Positions 26,143 to 33,672 of a stretch of 64,000 nt of DNA are shown piece by piece. The stretch's first letter is position 1. Every line of letters starts with the position of its first letter. The notes under the pieces were generated by a model that saw only the letters and a program-made list of their open reading frames with translations, was not told the DNA's origin and ran no database searches. This stretch comes from Belnapia mucosa (GTDB taxonomy: Bacteria > Pseudomonadota > Alphaproteobacteria > Acetobacterales > Acetobacteraceae). The DNA is taken from the NCBI RefSeq assembly GCF_016775475.1, contig NZ_JAEUXJ010000005.1, positions 1 to 64,000 of the forward strand, in the 5' to 3' direction. A program made the position numbers and the translations under genes.

Positions 26143-26380
26143 TCTCCTGGTGGCGCTGCCGGCCGCGGCGGCGCCGCCGCCGGGCGCCTCCTCCTGCGCC
26201 GGCTGCCATGGCGGGGGCGGGATGCCCGTGCTGGCCGGCCAGCCGGCGGAGGCGATCGCCGGGACGATGCTGGCCTACAAGGCCGGCCGGGGATCGCCCA
26301 CGGTGATGGACCGGATTGCCCGCGGCTTCACCGAAGAGGAGATCCGGGCCATCGCCGCCTGGGTTTCGGCGCCGCGGTGA
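26120..26380 (+). CDS. Small class-I cytochrome c (SoxE/FccA-like)
   Basis: An 86-residue periplasmic monohaem cytochrome. A short Sec signal (MRICVGLSLLVALPAAAA) is followed by the haem site CAGCH at 26-30 and a likely axial Met 63 (TVMDRIARGF). It begins inside the iorB gene and its stop overlaps the GTG start of the flavoprotein gene (GTGA). By position it could be the FccA/SoxE partner of the flavoprotein, the electron acceptor of IorAB, or both. It is short for FccA, which often has one or two haems and more than 90 mature residues. Confidence 0.85.
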   Translation: MRICVGLSLLVALPAAAAPPPGASSCAGCHGGGGMPVLAGQPAEAIAGTMLAYKAGRGSPTVMDRIARGFTEEEIRAIAAWVSAPR

Positions 26381-27597
26381 GGCGGCGGGCGCTGCTCGGC
26401 GCGGCGCTGCTGGCCGCGCCCGCCCTGGCGCAGGCGGCGCCGAAGGTGGTCGTCATCGGCGGCGGCTTCGGCGGCGCGACGGCGGCGCGGGCGCTGCACC
26501 GGCTGGGCGTGGCGGTGACGCTGGTGGAGCGGGATGCGACCTACCTCTCCTGCCCCTTCAGCAATGCGGTCATCGCCGGGCTGCGGGAGATGGAGGCGCA
26601 GCGCTTCGGCTATGACGGGCTCCGGCGGGAGGGCATCGCCGTCGTGCTCCAGGCGGCGCGGACGGTCGAGGCGCGGCAGGTGGTGCTGGCGGACGGCGCT
26701 ACCCTCCCCTTCGACCGGCTGGTGATGGCGCCGGGGATCGCGCTGCGGCCGGATGCCATCCCCGGCCTCGATACCGAGGTCATGCCGCATGCCTGGCGCG
26801 CCGGGCCGCAGACCCTGCTGCTGCGGCGGCAGCTCGAGGCGATGGAGGATGGCGGGCTGGTGGTGCTCTCGGCGCCGGCCAACCCCTATCGCTGCCCGCC
26901 CGGCCCCTATGAGCGGGCGAGCCTCATCGCGCATCACCTCAAGACGCGGAAGCCACGGTCGAAGCTCATCCTGCTCGATGCGAAGGATACCTTCTCCAAG
27001 CAAAAGCTCTTCGAAGAGGCTTGGGCGGCGCTCTATCCTGGCCTGCTGGAATGGGTGCCGCTGTCCTCGGGCGGCAAGGTGGTGGAGGTGGATGCGGCGG
27101 CGCGGGTGGTGCGGACCGAGTTCGGCGAGCATCAGGCGGCGGTGGCCAATATCATCCCGCCGCAATCGGCCGGGCGGATCGCGCAGGCGGCGGGGCTGAC
27201 CGACCGTAGCGGCTGGTGCCCGGTCGATCCGGTCAGCTTCGAATCGCGGCAGCGGGCGGGGGTGCATCTGATCGGCGATGCGATCATCGCCGGCGCCATG
27301 CCGAAATCGGCCTTTGCCGCCAATGCCCAGGCGCGGGTCTGTGCCGAGGCGGTGGCGGCGCTGCTGCGCGGCGAGGCTCCTGCCCCGCCCAAGCTGATCA
27401 ACACCTGCTACAGCCTGGTCGAGCCCGGCTATGGCATCTCCATCGCCGGGGTCTACCAGCCGGCGAATGGGCTGCTGGCGGATGTGCCGGGGGCGGGTGG
27501 CGTCAGCGCGCTCGGCGCCCCTGCCGCCACCCGCGCCGCGGAGGCCGGCTATGCCGAGGACTGGTTCCGCACCGTCACGGCGGATGCCTTTGGCTAG
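26377..27597 (+). CDS. soxF: Flavocytochrome c sulfide dehydrogenase flavoprotein (FccB/SoxF)
   Basis: A 406-residue exported FAD protein. After the leader (RRRALLGAALLAAPALA) comes VVVIGGGFGGATAARAL for FAD. Cys 59 (LSCPFSN) and Cys 344 (NTCYSLV) match the redox-active disulfide pair of FccB, and PGYGISIAGVYQP belongs to the FCSD C-terminal domain. It would oxidise sulfide to sulfur or polysulfide in the periplasm with the upstream cytochrome. The start is GTG 26377, overlapping the cytochrome stop. Its own 3' end overlaps soxX by 14 bases. Confidence 0.92.
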   Translation: MRRRALLGAALLAAPALAQAAPKVVVIGGGFGGATAARALHRLGVAVTLVERDATYLSCPFSNAVIAGLREMEAQRFGYDGLRREGIAVVLQAARTVEARQVVLADGATLPFDRLVMAPGIALRPDAIPGLDTEVMPHAWRAGPQTLLLRRQLEAMEDGGLVVLSAPANPYRCPPGPYERASLIAHHLKTRKPRSKLILLDAKDTFSKQKLFEEAWAALYPGLLEWVPLSSGGKVVEVDAAARVVRTEFGEHQAAVANIIPPQSAGRIAQAAGLTDRSGWCPVDPVSFESRQRAGVHLIGDAIIAGAMPKSAFAANAQARVCAEAVAALLRGEAPAPPKLINTCYSLVEPGYGISIAGVYQPANGLLADVPGAGGVSALGAPAATRAAEAGYAEDWFRTVTADAFG

Positions 27598-27997
27598 ATG
27601 GGCGCTGGCCCTCGCCCTGCTGCTGGCCGGTGGGGCCGCCGCCGAGGAGGGCATCCCCTCCCTCACCGGCCAGCCGGGCGATCCGGCGCGGGGGCGCGCC
27701 ATCGTCACCACGCGTCAGCGCGGCCTCTGTCTGCTCTGCCATGCCGGGCCCTTCCTGGAGGAGCGCTTCCAGGGCGACCTGGCGCCGAGCCTCGCCGGGG
27801 TCGGCGCCCGGCTGACCGAGGATCAGTTGCGCCTGCGGCTGGTGGATGGGCGGAGGTTGAACTCCGAGACCATCATGCCCTCCTACTACCGGACCGAGGG
27901 GCTGGTCCGGGTCGGGCCGGCCTGGCAGGGGCGGCCCATCCTGACCGCCATGGAGATCGAGGATGTCGTCGCCTTCCTCCTTACGCTTAAGCATTGA
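27584..27997 (+). CDS. soxX: Sulfur-oxidation cytochrome SoxX
   Basis: A 137-residue periplasmic monohaem cytochrome. The signal peptide ends near AAAEEG, the haem motif is CLLCH at 49-53, and the IMPSYYRTEGL block carries Met 98 as axial ligand. With SoxA it forms the SoxAX enzyme that conjugates thiosulfate to the carrier SoxYZ. The ATG 27584 start overlaps soxF and gives a proper leader; no better start is visible. Confidence 0.93.
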   Translation: MPLARWALALALLLAGGAAAEEGIPSLTGQPGDPARGRAIVTTRQRGLCLLCHAGPFLEERFQGDLAPSLAGVGARLTEDQLRLRLVDGRRLNSETIMPSYYRTEGLVRVGPAWQGRPILTAMEIEDVVAFLLTLKH

Positions 27998-28424
27998 GCG
28001 TCGCGCGCTGGGCGCCGGGCTGCTCGCCGTGGCGCTGCTGCGCCCGGCACGGGCGGAGCGGCCGGGCCTGCGCGAGGCGGTGCTCGGCTTCACCGGCGGG
28101 AAGGAGCCAAGCGAGGGCGGCATCACGCTCGACATCCCGCCGCTGGTCGAGAACGGCAACACCGTGCCGGTCACCATCGCGGTCGAGAGCCCGATGACCG
28201 AAGAGGATCATGTCCGCCGCATCGCCCTCTTCAACGAGCGCAACCCGCAGCCGCATGTCATCACCGCGCAGATCGGCCCACGTGCCGGCCGGGCGCGGCT
28301 CTCGACGCGGATGCGGCTCGCTACCTCGCAGCGGCTGGTGGCGGTGGCGGAGCTGAGCGATGGCAGCTACCGCAGCGCGAGCGCCGAGGTCATCGTGACA
28401 CTGGCCGCCTGCGTGGAGGGTTGA
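27963..28424 (+). CDS. soxY: Thiosulfate carrier protein SoxY, unusual C-terminus
   Basis: A 152-residue protein with a Tat-like leader (ERRALGAGLLAVALL). The GGITLDIPPLVENGNTVPVTI and FNERNPQPHVITAQIGP blocks are SoxY hallmarks. The substrate-carrying Cys is present at position 149, but the tail reads LAACVEG in place of the usual GGCGG swinging arm. It overlaps soxX by 35 bases. With SoxZ it carries the sulfur intermediate between Sox enzymes in the periplasm. Confidence 0.92.
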   Translation: MSSPSSLRLSIERRALGAGLLAVALLRPARAERPGLREAVLGFTGGKEPSEGGITLDIPPLVENGNTVPVTIAVESPMTEEDHVRRIALFNERNPQPHVITAQIGPRAGRARLSTRMRLATSQRLVAVAELSDGSYRSASAEVIVTLAACVEG

Positions 28425-28427
28425 GGC

Positions 28428-28748
28428 ATGGCCCGCGCCCTCATCAACCTGCCCCGCACCGCCCGGCGCGGCGAGGTGATCGAGATCCGCACCCTGATCC
28501 AGCATGTGATGGAAACCGGCTACCGCCCCGGCGCCGATGGCGTGGTGGTGCCGCGCGACATCATCACGCGCTTCACCTGCCTCTACAACAATGAGGAGAT
28601 CTTCGCGGCGGAGCTGGCACCGGCCATCGCCGCCAACCCCTTCCTCAGCTTCAGCACCGTGGCGACCGAGAGCGGCATCCTCGCCTTCACCTGGACCGGC
28701 GATAACGGCTTCGAACAGACCGAGACGCGCAGCCTGACGGTGACATGA
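28428..28748 (+). CDS. soxZ: Thiosulfate carrier subunit SoxZ
   Basis: A 106-residue protein without a leader; it is exported bound to SoxY. INLPRTARRGEVIEIRTLIQH at the start (read from residue 6) and FTWTGDNGFEQTETRSLTV at the end are typical. It forms the SoxYZ heterodimer. It starts three bases after soxY, with a purine-rich ribosome site, and overlaps soxA by four bases. Confidence 0.95.
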   Translation: MARALINLPRTARRGEVIEIRTLIQHVMETGYRPGADGVVVPRDIITRFTCLYNNEEIFAAELAPAIAANPFLSFSTVATESGILAFTWTGDNGFEQTETRSLTVT

Positions 28749-29473
28749 GACGGGTGCTGCTCGCCCTGCTGCTGGCCGGCGCGGCCTCGGCCGAGCCGCG
28801 GCAATCGGGCTTCGAGCTGATGTCTCCCGGAACCCAGGCCATGCAGCGGGACGACAGCGCCAATCCCGGCATGCTCTGGGTCGAAGAGGGCCGGGCATTG
28901 TGGGACAGCACCGGCTGCGCCTCCTGCCATGGCGACGTCGCCAGGATGCGCGGCGTCGCCGCCCGCTATCCGGCCTGGGATGCGGCAAGCGGCGGGCCCA
29001 CCGACCTCGCCGGCCGCATCGCCCAATGCCAGGAGGCACGGCAGCACCGCACGCCCTTTCCCCGCGAGTCGGCAGAAGCGCTGGCGCTGGCGGCGGTGAT
29101 CGGCCTGCAGTCGCGCGGGATGCCGATCAGCCCGCCGGAGGATCCCCGCCTCGCCCCGGCCCTGGCCCGCGGCGAGGCGCTGTACCGGGAGCGGCGTGGG
29201 CAGCTCGACCTCTCCTGCGCGCAATGTCATGACGCAAATGCCGGGCGTCACCTGGCCGGCAGCCCGATCCCGGAGGCGCATCCCACCGGCTATCCGCTCT
29301 ACCGGCTGGAATGGCAGGGCATGGGTTCCCTGCAACGGCGCCTGCGCAACTGCATGGCCGGCGTCCGGTCCGAACCCTATGCCTATGGCGCGCCCGAATA
29401 TGCCGCCATCGAGCTGTTCCTGATGCGCCGCGCCGCCGGCATGCCGCTGGAGACCCCGGCCGTCCGGCCTTGA
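28745..29473 (+). CDS. soxA: Diheme cytochrome SoxA
   Basis: A 242-residue periplasmic protein with a cleaved leader (ends ASAEP). It has two haem motifs, CASCH (58-62) and CAQCH (158-162), and Cys 203 in RNCMAGVRSEPY, the active-site Cys that carries a persulfide and ligates haem. Both haems are retained, unlike in single-haem SoxA variants. It is the last sox gene of this run. soxB and soxCD are not in the window, so the pathway is incomplete at this locus. Confidence 0.94.
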   Translation: MRRVLLALLLAGAASAEPRQSGFELMSPGTQAMQRDDSANPGMLWVEEGRALWDSTGCASCHGDVARMRGVAARYPAWDAASGGPTDLAGRIAQCQEARQHRTPFPRESAEALALAAVIGLQSRGMPISPPEDPRLAPALARGEALYRERRGQLDLSCAQCHDANAGRHLAGSPIPEAHPTGYPLYRLEWQGMGSLQRRLRNCMAGVRSEPYAYGAPEYAAIELFLMRRAAGMPLETPAVRP

Positions 29474-29550
29474 GGCGCCGGTGACCCACCCGCATAGTGG
29501 TGGCGGAGAGAATGCCAGCCGGCCGCAACCCAAACCGAGGGGCCTGCCGC

Positions 29551-30858
29551 ATGACGACGCCGCGCCGGATGCACCTGGTCGCCTATCTGAAGACCGGGCC
29601 GACCGCCAACCATCCGGGGGCCTGGCGCCATCCGGAAGCCGATCTGCACGACATCTTCGAGCCGTCCCGCTACGAGCATCTGGCCCGCGTGCTGGAAGCC
29701 GGTTGCTTCGATGCCTGCTTCTACGCCGACACCTTCGGCCTGCCGGATATCCATGGCGGCAATTTCGATGCCTATCTGCGGATGGGCGGACAGATCAGCT
29801 ACCTCGATCCGCTGACCATCCTACCCTTCATGGCGCGGGTGACGCGGCATCTGGGGCTCGGCGCCACCCTCTCCACCACCTTCTCGACGCCCTATTACCT
29901 GGCGCGGACGCTGGCCTCGCTCGACATGGTGACGAAGGGCCGCGCGGCCTGGAATGTCGTCACCTCGGCGACCAATCTGGAGGCGCGGAATTTCGGCCTG
30001 GACGGCATCCCGCCCAAGGCGCTGCGCTACGACCGGGGCGACGAGGTGCTGGAAGCCTGCTGCGCCCTCTGGGAGAGCTGGGAGGAGGATGCGCTGGTCC
30101 TCGACAAGTCGGGCAACCGCTTCATCGACCCGGCCAAGGTCCACTACACCAATTTCGAGGGGAAATACGTCCGCACGCGCGGGCCGCTCAGCATCCCGCG
30201 CACGCCGCAGGTGCGGCCGGTCTTCCTGCAGGCCGGCGCCTCCGACCGCGGCCGGGAATTCGCCGCACGCTGGGCAGAGATGATCTTCTGCACCCCGCAC
30301 AGCAAGGCCGACACCATCGCCTTCCATGACGACATCAAGGCGCGGATGGAGAAGTACGGCCGCCCGCCCGAAGCCTGCAAGGTGCTGCCCTCCTTCGCCG
30401 TCGTTGTCGGCGAGACGGAGTCCATCGCGCAGGAGCGGCACGCCTATCTCCAGTCGCTGATCGAGCCGGAGGCGCAGCTGATGCTGAACTCCTCGCTGCT
30501 CGGTGCCGATCTGTCGAAGCACCAGACGGCGGAGCAGGTTTCCCAGGCCCAGGGCAACCAGGGCATCTCCGGATCGCATGACCGAGTGCTGCAATTGATG
30601 GAGCAGGAGCGGATCAGCTTCGCCCAGGCCGCGAGCAAGCCGCGCGACCTGCTGGTCGGCACGGCGGCGACGATTGCCGACCAGCTGGAGGATTACTTCA
30701 CCAGCGGCGCCTGCGACGGCTTCATCATCTGGCCGACCGTCTCGCCGGGGATGCTGGAGGATTTCTGCCGGCTGGTGGTGCCGGAATTGCAGCGCCGCGG
30801 GCTGTTCCGCACCGAGTATCGCGGCGCTACGCTGCGCGAGAACCTGCAGAAACCATAA
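29551..30858 (+). CDS. FMN-dependent monooxygenase, NtaA/SnaA/DszA family
   Basis: A 435-residue luciferase-like flavoprotein. MHLVAYLKTGPTANHPGAW at the N-terminus, TLSTTFSTPYYLARTLASLD, GRAAWNVVTSATNLEARNFG, and QAGASDRGREFAARWAE are diagnostic of the NtaA/SnaA/DszA branch. These enzymes use reduced flavin to oxidise chelators, sulfones or long-chain substrates. ATG 29551 with a GAGGGG site is preferred over ATG 29497. It starts a six-gene operon with a CMD protein, two SDRs, a deacetylase and a family-5 receptor. No flavin reductase gene is adjacent. Confidence 0.9.
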   Translation: MTTPRRMHLVAYLKTGPTANHPGAWRHPEADLHDIFEPSRYEHLARVLEAGCFDACFYADTFGLPDIHGGNFDAYLRMGGQISYLDPLTILPFMARVTRHLGLGATLSTTFSTPYYLARTLASLDMVTKGRAAWNVVTSATNLEARNFGLDGIPPKALRYDRGDEVLEACCALWESWEEDALVLDKSGNRFIDPAKVHYTNFEGKYVRTRGPLSIPRTPQVRPVFLQAGASDRGREFAARWAEMIFCTPHSKADTIAFHDDIKARMEKYGRPPEACKVLPSFAVVVGETESIAQERHAYLQSLIEPEAQLMLNSSLLGADLSKHQTAEQVSQAQGNQGISGSHDRVLQLMEQERISFAQAASKPRDLLVGTAATIADQLEDYFTSGACDGFIIWPTVSPGMLEDFCRLVVPELQRRGLFRTEYRGATLRENLQKP

Positions 30859-30873
30859 ACGGGAAGGACGCCC

Positions 30874-31287
30874 ATGGACCGCAGCGAGATGTACCGCAAG
30901 GGCACGGAGATGCGCCGTGCCCTGATGGGCGATGCGATGGCCGAGCGCATGGCCAGCACCGTCTACAACGACCCGCTGATGGAGAAATTCGCCGACTGGA
31001 CGCGGGAAGGCGTCTTCGGCCTGCTCTGGACCCGGCCGGGGCTCGATCTCAAGACCCGGGCGCTGATCACCTGCATCACCGATACCGCGACCGCGGCTTG
31101 GCCGGAGCTGCGCATCCATCTCCGTATGGCCCGCCGCCAGGACTGGACCGAGGATGAGCTGGGCGAGGCGCTGCTGCACACCGCCGGCTATATCGGCGCC
31201 CCGCATGTGCGGGAGGCGCTGCTGGTGGCACGCGAGGTCTTCGCCGAGCTGCGTGCCGAGGAAGCCGCGCCCGGCGCCGACGCATGA
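30874..31287 (+). CDS. Carboxymuconolactone decarboxylase-family protein
   Basis: A 137-residue all-helical CMD-fold protein. The FGLLWTRPGLDLKTRALITC stretch and the later IHLRMARRQDWTEDELGEALLHTAGYIG match PcaC-like members, which lack the AhpD CxxC pair; only one Cys sits in the core (ITCIT). It could be a lactone decarboxylase or an isomerase in the operon's degradation route. GGAAGGAC precedes ATG 30874. It overlaps the following SDR by four bases. Confidence 0.85.
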   Translation: MDRSEMYRKGTEMRRALMGDAMAERMASTVYNDPLMEKFADWTREGVFGLLWTRPGLDLKTRALITCITDTATAAWPELRIHLRMARRQDWTEDELGEALLHTAGYIGAPHVREALLVAREVFAELRAEEAAPGADA

Positions 31288-32048
31288 GGCCGGATCGCTT
31301 CACCGGCCAGGTGGCGCTCGTCACCGGCGCCGCCTCCGGCCTCGGCCGCGCCACCGCGCTCGGCCTGGCGCGCGAGGGGGCGCGGCTGATGCTGTTCGAC
31401 CGCGACGCGGCGGGCCTCGTCGAGACCGCGGCGCAATGCCCCGGCGCCCTGACGCGGGTCGGCGATGCCTCCAGCGCCGCGGATATCGAAACCGCGGTCG
31501 CCGCGGCGGCGAGCCTCGGCACGCTCCGCCTGCTGGTGACGGCGGCCGGCCTGCTCGGCCCGGTGCGCCCGGCGACCGAGGTGGAGGAGGCGGAGTGGGA
31601 CCGGCTCTTCGCCGTCAATGTGAAGGGCACCTGGCTCGCCGCCCGCGCCGCCTTTCCCCTGATGCGCGCGGCGGGCGGCGGGGCGATGGTCGCCTTCTCC
31701 TCGGCGGCGGGGCTGGTCGGCTCGCCCACCATGCCGGCCTATTCGGCGAGCAAGGGCGCGGTGGTGCTGCTGACCCGCAGCCTCGCCGTGGCGCATGCGC
31801 CGGAGGGCATCCGGGTCAACTGCGTCTGCCCCGGCTCGATCGAGACGCCGATGCTGGAGGAGACCTTCGCCAGCGCCGGCGACCCGGCGGCGCGTGCCGC
31901 GCGCGAGGCGCTGTTCCGCGCCCGCCACCCGCTCGGCCGCTTCGGCAAGGCGGAAGAGGTGGCGGATGCGGTGCTGTTCCTGCTCAGCGAGGAGGCCGGT
32001 TTCGTCACCGGCGTCGCGCTCCCCGTCGATGGAGGCCGGCTTGCCTGA
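31284..32048 (+). CDS. SDR-family oxidoreductase
   Basis: A 254-residue classical SDR: TGAASGLGRATALG for NAD(P), catalytic Ser in FSSAAGLVG, YSASK as Tyr-Lys pair, and C-terminal GVALPVDGGR. An Asp at the end of the second strand (LFDRD) suggests NAD preference. It overlaps the CMD gene (ATGA) and the next SDR gene by about 20 bases, so all three proteins should be made together. Confidence 0.9.
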   Translation: MRPDRFTGQVALVTGAASGLGRATALGLAREGARLMLFDRDAAGLVETAAQCPGALTRVGDASSAADIETAVAAAASLGTLRLLVTAAGLLGPVRPATEVEEAEWDRLFAVNVKGTWLAARAAFPLMRAAGGGAMVAFSSAAGLVGSPTMPAYSASKGAVVLLTRSLAVAHAPEGIRVNCVCPGSIETPMLEETFASAGDPAARAAREALFRARHPLGRFGKAEEVADAVLFLLSEEAGFVTGVALPVDGGRLA

Positions 32049-32817
32049 TCCGAAGCGCTTCGCCGGCCGCGCGGCCATCGTCACCGGCGCGGCGCGCGGC
32101 ATCGGCGCCGCCACCGCCGCAAGGCTGGCCGAGGAGGGCGCGCAGGTGCTGCTCGCCGACCTGGCACCGGAGGTGATGGCCCAGGCCGAGGCCATCGGCG
32201 GCGTCGGGCTGCGCATTGACCTCGCGGCACGCGGGGCGGGCGAGGCGGTAGTGGATACCGCGCTCGATGCCTTCGGCCGGCTCGACATCCTGGTCAACAA
32301 TGCCGGCATCGGTGGCTCGAAGCCGCTGCTGGACTCGGATGACGACCTCATCGACCGCTTCATCGACACCAACCTGAAGGCGGTGCTGCGGCTGACGCGC
32401 GCGGCCATTCCGCATCTGGCGCGGCCCAAGGGACATGCACCCGGGCGGATCGTCTCCGTCTCCTCCACCTTCGGCATCGCCGGCTATCCCGGCACCACCG
32501 CCTATGCCGTCGCCAAGGCCGGCATCGCGCAGATGACGCGACAGCTCGCCGGGGAACTGGCGCCGGAGGGGATCCTGGTGAATGCCGTCGCCCCCGGCGT
32601 GATAGAGACGGCGATGACCATGGGCCATCTCGGCAACGACTACTACCGCCGTGCCGTGCTTGAGCCGACGCCGCTGCGCCGGGCCGGCACGCCCGAAGAG
32701 GTGGCCGCCGTCATCGCCTTCCTCGCCTCCGACGACGCGGCCTATGTCGCCGGCCAGGTGATCGCCGTCGATGGCGGGTGGCTTGCGGCGCGGCACCCGC
32801 CGCGCGAGGCTGGCTGA
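32029..32817 (+). CDS. SDR-family oxidoreductase
   Basis: A 262-residue classical SDR: TGAARGIGAATAARL, NNAGIGG, catalytic Ser in SVSSTFG, YAVAK as the Tyr-Lys pair, and VIAVDGGW. ALLAD (VLLADLAP) implies NAD use. Two starts are possible: ATG 32029, overlapping the previous gene, or TTG 32041 with GGAGG placed five bases ahead. It differs clearly in sequence from the upstream SDR, so the pair may catalyse successive steps. Confidence 0.88.
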   Translation: MEAGLPDPKRFAGRAAIVTGAARGIGAATAARLAEEGAQVLLADLAPEVMAQAEAIGGVGLRIDLAARGAGEAVVDTALDAFGRLDILVNNAGIGGSKPLLDSDDDLIDRFIDTNLKAVLRLTRAAIPHLARPKGHAPGRIVSVSSTFGIAGYPGTTAYAVAKAGIAQMTRQLAGELAPEGILVNAVAPGVIETAMTMGHLGNDYYRRAVLEPTPLRRAGTPEEVAAVIAFLASDDAAYVAGQVIAVDGGWLAARHPPREAG

Positions 32818-32837
32818 AACGGGCGAAGAGGCGACCG

Positions 32838-33668
32838 ATGATCGATATGCGGGTGAACTGGCCGGGCAATGCGAAGGTCGCGGTGATGCTGACCTTCGAT
32901 TTCGATGCGGAGACGCTCTGGCTCTCCCGCGACCCGGAGAATGCCCGCCGCCCTGGCATCCTCAGCCAGGGCGCCTACGGCGCGAAAGTCGGCGTGCCGA
33001 TGATCCTCGAGGTGCTGCGGCAGGAGGGCGTGAAGGCCACCTTCTTCGTCGTCGGCTGGACGGCCGAAAAGCACACCGCGCGGGCCGAGATGATCCTGCG
33101 CGAGGGGCACGAGATCGCCCATCACAGCTATTCCCATAGCTGGATCGACCCTGCCTTCCCCGACAAGGAGGTCGAGGAGATGGAGCGGGGGCTCGAGGCG
33201 TTGAAGCGCTGCCTCGGCGTGGTGCCGCACGGCTACCGCTCGCCCGCCGGCGAGACCAGTGACAACCTCATCCGGCTGCTGAAGAAGCACGACTTCCTCT
33301 ACGACAGCTCCCTGCTCGACCATATCAACCCCTACCGGCATATCATGCCGGATGGCAGCCCGGGCCCGATCGAACTGCCCTGGCACTGGAGCCTGGACGA
33401 CGCGCCACATGCGCTGTTCTCGGTGAAGTCGCCGCGGCCGATCTTCCCCAACAGCCATATCCGCGAGGTCTTCCAGGAGGAGTTCCGCGAGATCTATCGC
33501 TGGGGCGGGCTCTACAACCTGGTGATGCATCCGCAGGTCAGCGGCCGGCCGAGCCGCATCGCGCTGCTGCGCGAGATGATCCAGTGGATCAAGACCTTCC
33601 CCGATGTATGGTTCGCCACCGGCACCGAGGTCGCCGAGGCTTGGTCGGCGGCGCATGAGACGGAGTGA
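32838..33668 (+). CDS. Polysaccharide-deacetylase-fold (CE4) hydrolase
   Basis: A 276-residue NodB-fold enzyme. LTFDFDAET is motif 1, the HHSYSHSW stretch supplies the two metal His residues with HxxxH spacing, and YRSPAGETSDN is motif 3. The absence of a leader places it in the cytoplasm, so small N-acyl or cyclic-amide substrates (as for PuuE) are more likely than a polymer. It is preceded by GAAGAGG and followed four bases later by a family-5 receptor. Confidence 0.9.
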   Translation: MIDMRVNWPGNAKVAVMLTFDFDAETLWLSRDPENARRPGILSQGAYGAKVGVPMILEVLRQEGVKATFFVVGWTAEKHTARAEMILREGHEIAHHSYSHSWIDPAFPDKEVEEMERGLEALKRCLGVVPHGYRSPAGETSDNLIRLLKKHDFLYDSSLLDHINPYRHIMPDGSPGPIELPWHWSLDDAPHALFSVKSPRPIFPNSHIREVFQEEFREIYRWGGLYNLVMHPQVSGRPSRIALLREMIQWIKTFPDVWFATGTEVAEAWSAAHETE

Positions 33669-33672
33669 ATCG

